A stretch of 64,000 nucleotides of DNA from Stigmatella ashevillena (GCF_028368975.1 NZ_JAQNDM010000002.1:2180007-2244006), one strand, 5' to 3'; numbered from the stretch's first letter, positions 53,925 through 62,449 are shown. A program made the numbers and translations. Notes: generated by a model not told the origin, from the sequence alone.

Positions 53925-54842
53925 ATGCCCGCCATGAACGAACCGTGGCGGGTGCAATTCGATGCGAACGTGACATTCCAGAACGGGGGCGGCCTGCAAG
54001 CGCGCGAATTCCGTTTGGATATCCCAGGAGCGGATATCTCCGATGAAGCGCTGGAGATGCTCTTCGTTCGCGAGCTGGGATTGCTCATGGTGGAGAGCGT
54101 GCGCATCACCCACAAGCAACTGCTGCGCGAGCCCCACAAGGGAACATCGAAGCCGGTGAGAACGGAGAACAGCGCGCCCGCCCGCAGGTTGATCGAGCTG
54201 AGCCACGTGGTTCATCACGGCATGGTGACCTACCCCGGCCTGCCCGCTCCCGAGCTGACGGACCACATGACGCGCGAGGACTCGCGCGCACGCTATGCCG
54301 AGGGTGCGACCTTTCACATCGGCCGCATCTCCATGGTCTCGAACACCGGTACCTACCTCGACACGCCGTTCCACCGGTTCGACGGCCGACCCGATCTCGC
54401 CGCCCTCCCCTTGAGCTCCGTCGCGGACCTGGAGGGCCTCGTGGTCCGCGTGCAGGACCGCCACAGCCGGGGCGTGGATCGCAATCTCCTGCTGCCATTC
54501 GACGTGCGTGGGCGCGCCGTGCTCCTCCACACGGGATGGGACCGGCGATGGGGCACTGAGCAATATGGGGTGGACGCTCCGTTCCTCACGCGGGACGGTG
54601 CTGCCTGGCTGGCGGACCAAGGGGTGGCACTCGTTGGCATCGACTCCGTCAACATCGATGACATGGGTGACAAGAGTCGGCCCGCCCACACCCTTCTGCT
54701 CGACGCGAGCATCCCCATCGTGGAGCACCTCCGAGGCCTGGAGCAGCTCCCTCCGCAGGGCTTCCGCTTCTCCGCGCCCCCCGTGCGCGTCCAGGGGATG
54801 GGGACGTTCCCAGTGAGGGCCTACGCCGTGCTCGGCGGTTGA
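53925..54842 (+). CDS. Cyclase/kynurenine-formamidase-like family protein with altered metal motif
   Basis: This 305-residue protein has a distinct N-terminal region of about 75 residues (VQFDANVTFQNGGGLQAREF). A cyclase (PF04199-type) domain follows: LIELSHVVHHGMVTYPGLP, then MVSNTGTYLDTPFHRF, then LLHTGWDRRWG and GIDSVNIDDM. In the family the motif is HxGTHxDxPxH with zinc-binding histidines; here two of them are Asn and Tyr. The Asp and last His remain. Activity may therefore differ from amidase chemistry. Confidence 0.8.
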   Translation: MPAMNEPWRVQFDANVTFQNGGGLQAREFRLDIPGADISDEALEMLFVRELGLLMVESVRITHKQLLREPHKGTSKPVRTENSAPARRLIELSHVVHHGMVTYPGLPAPELTDHMTREDSRARYAEGATFHIGRISMVSNTGTYLDTPFHRFDGRPDLAALPLSSVADLEGLVVRVQDRHSRGVDRNLLLPFDVRGRAVLLHTGWDRRWGTEQYGVDAPFLTRDGAAWLADQGVALVGIDSVNIDDMGDKSRPAHTLLLDASIPIVEHLRGLEQLPPQGFRFSAPPVRVQGMGTFPVRAYAVLGG

Positions 54843-55341
54843 GCCTCTCCGCTCTTCCGCAGCCCGCTCCATGGCACGAAGCTTCAGGCCCGCTTGGTTC
54901 CGTCCGGAAAACAGCACCGTGGCGTTCCAATAGGGCCGCCCACTGAGCCAGTGTGGCGGCGGTGCAACCCACGTGGGGCACACGCCTACTCAAGCCACCC
55001 TGTGGTGAAAGGAGCAGCAGGAGGCGTGACCATCGCATCCACAGCTGATCAAGGCTCAACACACCATGTGTTGTGAAACTGTTTTCTCGCCGAGCAATGA
55101 AACAGTTTCGGGGAGGGGCGTCGCCTTTCGAGCACCCGTGTGAATCCTTGCCGGCCCGCGGGGCGGGTTCTCCGCAGAGTAGGGGTTACCTAGACTGGGG
55201 GGCCACGCTCTTCCCATTGCCCTGGCGTTGGGGTTGACCACTGCTGGAGTAGGAGCGCTGCCCACTGGAGTTCGAGAAGAGCCAAGAAGTCTCCGCCGAT
55301 GGTGGGCGCCGTGCAGGCCCCGGCAAGCGAAGGGGAACGAG
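54843..55341. other. Gap of 499 bp with two adjacent inverted repeats
   Basis: No plausible gene is seen. The notable content is a 17-bp palindrome (55057-55073) and a second inverted repeat (55075-55109), listed separately. The far right end carries AAGGGGAACGAG, the ribosome-binding site of the gene at 55342. Confidence 0.5.
55057..55109. promoter_or_regulatory. Two adjacent inverted repeats, possible regulator-binding site or stem-loop
   Basis: CAACACACCATGTGTTG (55057-55073) is a perfect 7-3-7 palindrome. One base later GAAACTGTTT (55075-55084) and AAACAGTTTC (55100-55109) form a perfect 10-bp inverted repeat around a 15-base spacer. The arms are AT-rich against a GC-rich background, which favours a functional site. 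It lies 230 bp upstream of the next gene start. Confidence 0.45.
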
Positions 55342-55959
55342 ATGGGATACGCCGAGAACTGCCTTATCTTCAGCTTTACCCTATTCGGCCTCATGATGAC
55401 GGCCCTCCCCGCACTCGCAACTCTGAAAGTGGCCTGCCAATCGAATGCGGATTGTGCCTGCACGGCCGGGCTCATGGACGAAGTGTTGAAAGGGAGCGTG
55501 CTGGCAGGAGAAGTCGAGGGGGTCTCTGTCTGGATGGGCATGGAAATGCACGAAGTGGGAGAGGAAGGTTTCATCCAATTCTGCGTGGTGCGCGCGAAGG
55601 TGCCCGGCCCACTCCCCCGGGGATTTGTCGCAGCACCGCGCCGCTGGACGCCCGAGCCCAGACAGATGCCCGCCGAGAACCTCTTTTCCTCAGGCGACCC
55701 CGAACTCGATGAGATGTATCTCTTCCAAAGTGATGAGCAGAACGAGGGCCGGGCGTTCGTCCAAGATGCCCAGGTTCAGCAAGCCCTGCGCAGCGTGCTG
55801 GGCTCCGGCCAGGTGGCCTTCGTCGAGCAAGGCCATGCCGGCATTGCGTCGGTGGATGGCATCACGGGGATCGAGGAAGCACAGCGCAAGTTCGCCGCTG
55901 TGGCTTACGCAGCCCAAGGGCTCACCGAGTCCCGGGGAAGAGTGGCACTCGGCCGGTAA
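55342..55959 (+). CDS. Membrane-anchored DUF3137-like protein
   Basis: This 205-residue protein has one N-terminal membrane helix (LIFSFTLFGLMMTALPALA). A soluble domain follows, with VWMGMEMHEVGEEGF, ENLFSSGDPELDEMYLF and VQQALRSVLGSGQVAFVEQG. The order of HE-x-G, then S-G-D-x-x-x-D, then a late helix resembles DUF3137; this match is by eye. Two cysteines flank CACTAG. ATG at 55342 follows AAGGGGAACGAG. A strong hairpin ends the unit. Confidence 0.65.
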   Translation: MGYAENCLIFSFTLFGLMMTALPALATLKVACQSNADCACTAGLMDEVLKGSVLAGEVEGVSVWMGMEMHEVGEEGFIQFCVVRAKVPGPLPRGFVAAPRRWTPEPRQMPAENLFSSGDPELDEMYLFQSDEQNEGRAFVQDAQVQQALRSVLGSGQVAFVEQGHAGIASVDGITGIEEAQRKFAAVAYAAQGLTESRGRVALGR

Positions 55960-55961
55960 GG

Positions 55962-55987
55962 CCCGCCCGTGTGAGACGGCGGGCGGG
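55962..55987 (+). terminator. Hairpin terminator
   Basis: CCCGCCCG and CGGGCGGG form a perfect 8-bp stem with a 10-base loop immediately after the stop of the DUF3137-like gene. No T-run follows. Confidence 0.55.
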
Positions 55988-56119
55988 AGAAGGTTCGACA
56001 TGACGAACTCCTGATTTCCGAGAAAACCAATGTGTACTAGGGTAGGCAGGAATCCGTACCGCCGAACCCACCTGGCCACATTGAGTTCAACTTCGTTCTT
56101 GGAAACGCCGAGGAGACGC

Positions 56120-58618
56120 ATGAACAGCCGTTCCTCTTCAAAGGGCTTCTTGCGAGGTGTCTTCTCGCTGCCCATGACCTGGGTCTTGAGCCTGGTGCTC
56201 CTGGCAGGCTGTGGTGAGATGGGCCCGGAAGGCGCCGAGGTCCAAGAGACTGCGGCCCCCTCCACGCAGCAAGCAATCACGGTCCTCGCCGTCCCGTCGA
56301 ACGTGCAATCGTTCTACGCGGAAGGCCGGTGGTCCACCCGCTTCGGAGCGACGGGGCCCTACTACGGCCCCCTGGGCCACCGGGGGCTCGACATCGCCGC
56401 CAGTGCCGGCCAGGGGATTCCCGCGCTGCGCTCGGGCACCGTCCGCCGCGTCCAGTACTCCTCCGTCGTGGGGCACACCATCGCGGTGGAGTCCGCACCC
56501 GGTGATTTCTCCGGGTACGACCACGTCATCCGCACCCGGGTCTCCGTGGGCGATTACGTCCAGCAGGGGGACATCATCGCCTATGCGGCGGGTTATGGGG
56601 ATGATCACGGGTCGGCGTGGTCCGGGCCGCACCTGCACATCACCCGAGGCTCCACGGATCGCTGCGCGTTCGGCGAGAACGTGAGCGATCCCGCACCGCT
56701 CATCCGGAGCGTGCTCGGCACGGGCTCCGGCGGAGGCACCGCCCCCGGGGGAGGCTCTGGGGGAATCCAGGTCAGCATCGAGGAGGGGAAGATCCTCCAG
56801 CGCGTCGCCCAGCGCGGGGGCTACACGGGCTCGGTGGACGGCGTTCCCGGAGTCAATACGTGGAAGGGCGTGCAGACCGTCATCAAGGCCCAGGGCTACT
56901 ACGACGGCCCGGTGGACGGTGTTCCGGGGGAGCAGACCTGGAAGGGCGTCCAGCGGCTCGCCCAGCGCGGAGGATACACAGGCCCCGTGGATGGGTTCCC
57001 GGGACAGTACACCTATGCGGGGCTCACCAACTGGCTGGCCCAGTCTCCTGGAACCCCGCCCCCTTCGGGGATGCAGGGGGTCTACGGCATCGATGTCGGG
57101 ACAACCCAGCGTGATCTCGACTTCAATGCCATTCGCAGTGCCGGCTACCAGTTCGCGATCGTCAAGGCAGGCGGCTCCAATGTCTCGCCCCTCTACGTCG
57201 CGCCGTACTATGCCCAGCAAGTCGCCCGGGCCCGCGCGGCCGGGTTGCTCGTCGGGCACTACTGGATGGCAGGCTCGACCAACCCCGCGAATGACGCCCA
57301 GTACTTCATGGACCACCTGTATGACTACCGGTCAGGCGATCTCCTGGTGCTCGACAACGAGGCGATCGACGACGGCATCTTCTGGAATGACTCCCTGACC
57401 GCGACCTTCATGCAAGCGGTCAAGACCCGCCTGGGCAAAGCCCCGTTCCTGTACACCTACTCGAGCCTGCTCACCTCCAACACCTGGACCCAGACCAAGG
57501 CCGTGGGCTCCAAGCTGTGGATCGCCCACTACACGGGCACTCCAGGTAACCCGAACATCGGCTCGGCCTTCCCCTCGTGGGAGATGCATCAATACACCTC
57601 GTCCGGGAACCAGAACGGCATCCCGCTCGACCTGAACGTCGCCAAGCTGTCCGCGTTCGACGGACTGACCCAGCCACCGAATGGCGTGACCGCTCCCCCG
57701 CCGACCGCCATCCCCGGAGGGGGCTCGGGCGGCGGCGGTGGAAGCGCCCCCGCCATCACGCCCGAGCAGGGACGCATCCTGCAAACGCTGGCGCGCCGGG
57801 GCGGCTATACCGGCCCGATCGACGGCGTCCCAGGGGCCAATACCTGGATCGGCGTGCAGAAGGTCCTTCGCGAGCTGGGGTACTACGAGGGCCCCGCCGA
57901 CGGCGTTCCAGGCATCAACACCTACAAGGGCTTGCAGCTTCTGGCCCAGGACGGTGGCTACACGGGGCCCATTGATGGCATCCCCGGACCCAATACCTAC
58001 AACGGGCTCCAGGAATACTTGAACGGGTCTTCCGGCGGGGTGCCTCCTGTGAGCAACGCTCAGGGCCTGACGCTGCAGCGGATCGCCCAGGCGGGTGGGT
58101 ACACCGGCATCCTGGACGGCGCGCCCGGCGCGAACACGTGGAAAGGGTTCCAGCAGGTCCTCACCGGCTACGGCTACTCGGGGCCGGTGGATGGTGCCAT
58201 GGGCACGAACTCGTGGAAGGCGCTCCAGCGCTTCGCCGCGAAGGGTGGCTACACAGGCCCCATCGATGGCGTCATGGGCACCAACGGCTGGAAGGGCGTG
58301 CAGACCGTCCTGAAGGGCTTTGGCTACACGGGCCCCGTGGATGGCGTCATGGGCACAAACTCGTACGCGGCCCTCCAGCGGGTCGCACGCCTGGGCGGAT
58401 ACATGGGCCCCAGCGATGGCGCCATGGGGGTGAACTCGTGGAAGGGCCTTCAGACCTTCCTGAGCGGCACCGGGTACACGGGCCCCATCGACGGCGTGCC
58501 GGGGACGAACACCTACAAGGCGCTCCAGTCCCTGGCGAGCCGGGGCGGCTATGCGGGCCCGCTCGATGGCATCCCTGGAAGCAATACGTACGCGGGGCTG
58601 GCGAACCTCCTGGACTGA
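56120..58618 (+). CDS. Lipoprotein combining M23 endopeptidase, GH25 muramidase and 13 PG-binding-like repeats
   Basis: This 832-residue lipoprotein has leader TWVLSLVLLAGC. Residues 65-210 form an M23/LytM-type zinc endopeptidase (GHRGLDIAA near 87, SGPHLHITRG near 171). Three repeats of a 40-residue unit with core GGYTGPVDGVPGVNTWKGVQ follow. Residues 321-510 form a GH25 lysozyme domain (VYGIDVGTTQRDLDFNAIRS, acidic motif LVLDNEAIDDG). Ten more repeats end the protein, alternating GGYTGP and GYGYSGP types. It could cut both peptide and glycan parts of bacterial walls, fitting predation or self-wall remodelling. GAGGAG supports ATG at 56120. Confidence 0.9.
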   Translation: MNSRSSSKGFLRGVFSLPMTWVLSLVLLAGCGEMGPEGAEVQETAAPSTQQAITVLAVPSNVQSFYAEGRWSTRFGATGPYYGPLGHRGLDIAASAGQGIPALRSGTVRRVQYSSVVGHTIAVESAPGDFSGYDHVIRTRVSVGDYVQQGDIIAYAAGYGDDHGSAWSGPHLHITRGSTDRCAFGENVSDPAPLIRSVLGTGSGGGTAPGGGSGGIQVSIEEGKILQRVAQRGGYTGSVDGVPGVNTWKGVQTVIKAQGYYDGPVDGVPGEQTWKGVQRLAQRGGYTGPVDGFPGQYTYAGLTNWLAQSPGTPPPSGMQGVYGIDVGTTQRDLDFNAIRSAGYQFAIVKAGGSNVSPLYVAPYYAQQVARARAAGLLVGHYWMAGSTNPANDAQYFMDHLYDYRSGDLLVLDNEAIDDGIFWNDSLTATFMQAVKTRLGKAPFLYTYSSLLTSNTWTQTKAVGSKLWIAHYTGTPGNPNIGSAFPSWEMHQYTSSGNQNGIPLDLNVAKLSAFDGLTQPPNGVTAPPPTAIPGGGSGGGGGSAPAITPEQGRILQTLARRGGYTGPIDGVPGANTWIGVQKVLRELGYYEGPADGVPGINTYKGLQLLAQDGGYTGPIDGIPGPNTYNGLQEYLNGSSGGVPPVSNAQGLTLQRIAQAGGYTGILDGAPGANTWKGFQQVLTGYGYSGPVDGAMGTNSWKALQRFAAKGGYTGPIDGVMGTNGWKGVQTVLKGFGYTGPVDGVMGTNSYAALQRVARLGGYMGPSDGAMGVNSWKGLQTFLSGTGYTGPIDGVPGTNTYKALQSLASRGGYAGPLDGIPGSNTYAGLANLLD

Positions 58619-58660
58619 GCCATCGGGGGCCGCAGCGCCAGCCGCATCCTCAGCGTCCTC

Positions 58661-58999
58661 ATGGACCACTACGCTCTCTCTGGGAGGGAACCGCTCAAGT
58701 TCCTGTACGCGGCGGACTCCATCCTCCGGGAAGACCAGGCGCTCGCGGAGTGGGAGGCGGAGGTGGAGCGCCTTCTTCGCGAGGGCAAGAAGCTCCACGC
58801 CATGAAACGCCATCGCGAAATCGTGGGCTTGAGCTTGAAGGAGGCCATCGAGGCCATCGAGGCCATTGAGGCACGACTCTCCGCTGTGCCCTCGCGCCCG
58901 GCTGCGAACGAGCTCCGGTCCCACCGGAGCCTCTGGAAAGGGTGGCTCGCCGCAGCCGTGGCCTGCGTGCTCATTCTCTGGCTTCTTTGGCGTGGATAG
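58661..58999 (+). CDS. L7/L12-C-terminal-like small membrane protein
   Basis: This is a 112-residue protein. Residues 30-75 (LLREGKKLHAMKRHREIVGL, then SLKEAIEAIEAIEARL) resemble the ribosomal L7/L12 C-terminal fold, found in various bacterial membrane proteins. A C-terminal helix (WLAAAVACVLILWLLW) would anchor it. The frame is open from the stop of the preceding gene and reads GRSASRILSVL before the ATG. There is no ribosome-binding site, so the start is uncertain and the gene may be truncated at its 5' end. Confidence 0.55.
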   Translation: MDHYALSGREPLKFLYAADSILREDQALAEWEAEVERLLREGKKLHAMKRHREIVGLSLKEAIEAIEAIEARLSAVPSRPAANELRSHRSLWKGWLAAAVACVLILWLLWRG

Positions 59000-59087
59000 G
59001 AACCGGCGGCAATCCACATTCACCCACTGCGTCTGCCACCCCGCTGCCGCCGCTGTCCGTCTGCGTCAGGACCTCGGAGCCCGCGCC

Positions 59088-60182
59088 TCAGTACGGGATC
59101 TGCGATACGGCGAGGCCGGGGCTCGCTTCCCAGGACGTGACATAGTTGTCTGGGGTCCGCCGCCACCACTGGCCCCACATCACGCCAGAGGAGTTCCGGT
59201 ACGACCAGGCGGTGTTGGCGTTGAGGCTCAGCCAGCTCTTGATCGACGCATCATTGGCCGCACCCGCCCACCTGCTCGCCCATCGAACGAAGATGCCTTT
59301 GAACCCAGCGGTATCTCCGCTGCCGCCATTGGCATCGTACTCGTCGTTGAGGATGTCGACGATGTGCTGGCCAGTCAGGTTGCGGCGGGTCCAGTTCACC
59401 GCCAGGCCGCCCGCGTCGCGATAGCTCGCGTTTCCGGTCGCCTGGAAGAGCAGGGTCGCCGCACCCGCGAAGGTCCCTTGGTTGTAGGTGAAGGCCCACC
59501 ACACCTTGGTTCCATTGGCCTGGATATGGTCGGCAACTTGGCCCGTTGAGGAATTGTACAGGGTCGACCGGAGCCAGTTGTAGATCTGGTCGGCTTGTGC
59601 CCGGTAGCCGGTATTGACAGTGTTCCGGGCGAGCAACATCGCGGCGATGGTGGCCGGGCCGTTCACGCACGCATTCTTGGTCTGCTTATCCGCCCGCCAC
59701 CAGAAGCCACCACCGAGTTGGCTGTCCCACGCGCGGTTCCAGACCTGGTTGAACTGCCACTGCGCTTGATCGAGGAACGTTCGGTTGCCAGTGATCTCGT
59801 AACCGCGGGTCAGCGCGATGACCGCCCACATGACGTCATCGTTGTACTCATTCCACGAAGCGAAGTCCGTGGTTCCACTGACGACGTTGTTCAACCCGTT
59901 GAGCAGTGAGCGCACCAGATCGCGGTAGGCCGGGTTACCGGTCCGGTCATAGGCGTCCTCGGCCGCTTCGATCTGCTCGCAGACCTTCCAGAAGTGGATC
60001 CGGCCAGGTGCGCCGCGGTTCGTGTCGACCGCGTAGTAGCCGCTCCCGCCGTTCGCGACATAGAACGCGTTGTTGTAGGAGTCGAACGCCAGGTTCTTTT
60101 CCGTGGGGGTGAGGGCGATGGCACTGGGCGCGAACGCCAGGACCAGGGAAGCGGCCCATACAGTCAGGAGCTGCGGGTTCAT
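59088..60182 (-). CDS. Secreted GH76 endo-alpha-1,6-mannanase-like hydrolase
   Basis: This 364-residue protein has a signal peptide (LTVWAASLVLAFAPSAIA) and one alpha/alpha-barrel catalytic domain of GH76. The tandem aspartates lie in WNEYNDDVMWAVIAL near residue 125. The family hydrolyses alpha-1,6-mannose backbones of fungal or yeast mannan. AGGAGAG precedes the ATG at 60182. It has no carbohydrate-binding module. Confidence 0.9.
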   Translation of the reverse strand: MNPQLLTVWAASLVLAFAPSAIALTPTEKNLAFDSYNNAFYVANGGSGYYAVDTNRGAPGRIHFWKVCEQIEAAEDAYDRTGNPAYRDLVRSLLNGLNNVVSGTTDFASWNEYNDDVMWAVIALTRGYEITGNRTFLDQAQWQFNQVWNRAWDSQLGGGFWWRADKQTKNACVNGPATIAAMLLARNTVNTGYRAQADQIYNWLRSTLYNSSTGQVADHIQANGTKVWWAFTYNQGTFAGAATLLFQATGNASYRDAGGLAVNWTRRNLTGQHIVDILNDEYDANGGSGDTAGFKGIFVRWASRWAGAANDASIKSWLSLNANTAWSYRNSSGVMWGQWWRRTPDNYVTSWEASPGLAVSQIPY

Positions 60183-60275
60183 GGAAGCTCTCCTCTTTGA
60201 AAACATGTCTTCCTGGAATGGAAGAGAGGTCCAATTAAGCCACATTTCCATGAAATGAACATTGAAAACAGGAGC

Positions 60276-60893
60276 TCAGGCGGGGACGTGCTCCAAATAG
60301 CCGAAGACGGCCCGATGGACACGTGCGACGAGGGTGGCGTTGTCGCGTTCACCGCGGTCTCCCGCAGCGTCAACGAGGCCTTTCATGATGGCCAGCAGAT
60401 CGCCAGCGGCAAACGGGGAGTGAGACATCGCGGCCATATCGGGCGCGTCGAGGCACCGTTGGAGGGTACGAGCCAACTGCTCGCCCACACGCTGCATCTC
60501 TTGATCGACCGGCAGACGGCGCTCCTCCAAATCGAGGAGCCGCGCGAGGGCCGGACGTCGGAACTGATAGGCAACAGCCACTTCGATCAGCCGTTGGAGT
60601 CCAGCACGCCCACCCGCTTCCACGTCGATGACGGCGACGTCCGCCAGAAGCGCGGCCGTCTCTCGGATCATCAGCGCTTTGGTGATCGCGTCCTTGCTGG
60701 AGAAGTACTGGTACAGCGAGCCGATGCTGACGCCGGCATGCTGGGCCACGGCGTTGGTCGTGTAGCCCTCCAGCCCCTCTGTCTCCAAAATGCGAGCCGC
60801 CGCTTCAAGCACGGCGGCAACGGTCGCCGCCGAGCGCTTCTGGCCCGGCGTTTTCCTCGGATCGAGCGTGTGTGCGGGGGGGCGAGCGGCCAT
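60276..60893 (-). CDS. TetR/AcrR family transcriptional regulator
   Basis: This 205-residue protein has an N-terminal helix-turn-helix at about residues 25-70 (YTTNAVAQHAGVSIGSLYQY) and a helical ligand-binding domain of unknown specificity. It is divergent from the inositol-monophosphatase-like gene. The 75-bp gap carries a 24-bp near-perfect palindrome that probably serves as its operator, which would make this a local repressor of the two-gene unit. Confidence 0.93.
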   Translation of the reverse strand: MAARPPAHTLDPRKTPGQKRSAATVAAVLEAAARILETEGLEGYTTNAVAQHAGVSIGSLYQYFSSKDAITKALMIRETAALLADVAVIDVEAGGRAGLQRLIEVAVAYQFRRPALARLLDLEERRLPVDQEMQRVGEQLARTLQRCLDAPDMAAMSHSPFAAGDLLAIMKGLVDAAGDRGERDNATLVARVHRAVFGYLEHVPA

Positions 60894-60910
60894 GGGCGAA
60901 TGCGAGTAGC

Positions 60911-60934
60911 GAACGTGAGCTTATGCTCACATTC
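60911..60934. promoter_or_regulatory. Putative TetR operator, 24-bp palindrome
   Basis: GTGAGC-TTAT-GCTCAC is a perfect inverted repeat (60915-60930). Extending it to GAAC...ATTC gives a 24-bp palindrome with one mismatch. It lies in the gap between the divergent TetR gene and the IMPase-like gene, the usual place for a TetR operator. Confidence 0.75.
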
Positions 60935-60968
60935 TTCCCCCCACAATCAACACGCTCGAGAGGGACGG

Positions 60969-61772
60969 ATGTCGATTCTGGTTGAGGATGAAGCGCTGCT
61001 GCCCACCGTTGTGACCGCCGTCCAAGCGGCGGGCAGCCATCTGAAGGGCCGTTTCTCCTTCGGCTCGCGCCTTGGGAGTGGAGAGGAAATTGCCGCAGCG
61101 CTCCACGCCAATGACGCGGAATCGCTGGGCGTTCTGCGTGATGTGCTGGCGGCGGCGCGTCCAAGGGCGGGGTGGGTCGAGAACGAGCTCGAGACGGGGG
61201 CTTTGCCACCTGGCGAGTGGTGGATCACAGACCCGGTGGAGGGAAATATCAACCACATCCATGGGATGACCGATTGGTGTGTCACAGCCACGCTGGTACG
61301 GGATAACACGCCGGTGCTGACCGTGGTGAATCTGCCGATGACAGGCAATACCTACACTGCGATCCGGGGCGGCGGCGCGTATCTCGATGGGGTGCGGTTG
61401 CATGCGTCAGCCAAGACGGCGCTGGACGCGGCGCTCGTCGGGACCGGCCAAGCGCAGCCAGGTGAGGACAGGGAAACGTACCGCCGTATCGGCCAGTCCG
61501 TCACCGCGATGCTCGAAGGCGCTCTGGTCTTGCGTGTGTCCGTGCCAGCCACCCTTCAGCTCATTCAGGTCGCGGCCGGGCGGATGGATGTCTTCTGGCA
61601 ATACAGCCAGGTTCGCTCCGGGCTGCTGGCAGGCGCGCTGCTGGTCGAAGAAGCCGGCGGCAGGATCACCGACACCCACGGCCGCCCGTGGAGTTTGACG
61701 AGCAAAGACTTCCTGGCCGCCGCAGCCAACCTCCACCGCGCTGCGGTCGGCGTGCTGTCATCGATCGCTTGA
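60969..61772 (+). CDS. Inositol-monophosphatase-like protein with degenerate active site
   Basis: This 267-residue protein has the IMPase fold signatures, but the catalytic motifs are changed. The usual DPxDGTxN box reads Asp88-Pro-Val-Glu91-Gly-Asn-Ile-Asn. The WDxxAG motif near the C-terminus reads QVRSGLLAG, losing the metal-binding Asp. The GEE-like loop reads WVENELE. A phosphatase with altered metal use, or a non-catalytic role, is possible. It is 38 bp upstream of a reductase gene. Confidence 0.8.
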   Translation: MSILVEDEALLPTVVTAVQAAGSHLKGRFSFGSRLGSGEEIAAALHANDAESLGVLRDVLAAARPRAGWVENELETGALPPGEWWITDPVEGNINHIHGMTDWCVTATLVRDNTPVLTVVNLPMTGNTYTAIRGGGAYLDGVRLHASAKTALDAALVGTGQAQPGEDRETYRRIGQSVTAMLEGALVLRVSVPATLQLIQVAAGRMDVFWQYSQVRSGLLAGALLVEEAGGRITDTHGRPWSLTSKDFLAAAANLHRAAVGVLSSIA

Positions 61773-61810
61773 CCCCGCTCCCCCTTCCCTCTTCAACCCA
61801 CGGAGAACAC

Positions 61811-62449
61811 TTGACCAGCATCGGCATCTTCGGATCGGGCCGTGTCGCCACGGCCCTTGCTACCCAGCTCTCAGCCACCGGGCACAACGTGGTGATCGGC
61901 ACACGGAACGCCTCTGGCGCATCAGCAAAATGGACCGGCCCGGCCGTCACGTTCGCGAATCACTCCCAGACCGCACGCAAGGCCTCCATCGTCATCAATG
62001 CAACGCCCGGCGACACCAGCCTGGAGCGGCTCAGCGCCCTCCGCGAGGAGTTGGACGGAAAGATTCTGGTCGACGTCTCGAATGCGACCCGGCGCGGCGC
62101 GGAAGGGCTTCCGGCGGGCCTGCTCTACCCCGGCAGCAGCTTGGCCGAGCACCTGCAAAAAGCTCTGCCCAACACGCAGGTCGTCAAGACGCTCAACACC
62201 ATGTTCTTCTCCGTCATGATCAACCCGCACAGCCTCACCGTCCCCCCCACAGCGTTCCTGTCGGGCAACGACGACGGTGCGAAGGCGACCGTCAGCAAAC
62301 TGCTTCACGACCTCGGGTGGCCGCCAGCCTGGGTTGAAGATCTGGGTGACATTTCCACGGCACAAGGAACAGAAGCACTCGTCCTGCTTGTGCCACACAT
62401 CATCCGCCGTCGCGGCTTCGCTCCCTTCGCGCTTGCAATCTCAAGGTGA
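61811..62449 (+). CDS. NADP-binding F420-reductase-like oxidoreductase
   Basis: This 212-residue protein starts at a TTG preceded by GGAG and opens with a Rossmann motif ([18 protein letters not shown]). It continues with VVIGTRNASG and KILVDVSNATRR, as in NADPH-dependent F420 reductase and related NADP-binding proteins. TLNTMFFSVMINP is also conserved in that group. It follows the IMPase-like gene by 38 bp and is probably under the same TetR control. Confidence 0.83.
   Translation: MTSIGIFGSGRVATALATQLSATGHNVVIGTRNASGASAKWTGPAVTFANHSQTARKASIVINATPGDTSLERLSALREELDGKILVDVSNATRRGAEGLPAGLLYPGSSLAEHLQKALPNTQVVKTLNTMFFSVMINPHSLTVPPTAFLSGNDDGAKATVSKLLHDLGWPPAWVEDLGDISTAQGTEALVLLVPHIIRRRGFAPFALAISR

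Noticed and set aside
54649-55062. Minus-strand frame extending from the cyclase gene into the gap
   Set aside because: No start signal, no domain, and largely antisense to the cyclase gene.
56760-58618. Regularly spaced repeats that could be taken for a CRISPR-like array
   Set aside because: They are in-frame protein repeats of about 120 bp with coding third-position bias, not short identical repeats with unique spacers.
59004-59052. CGGCGGCA and TGCCGCCG inverted arms between the L7/L12-like and GH76 genes
   Set aside because: The loop is 33 bases and GC-rich arms of 8 bp are common by chance here.
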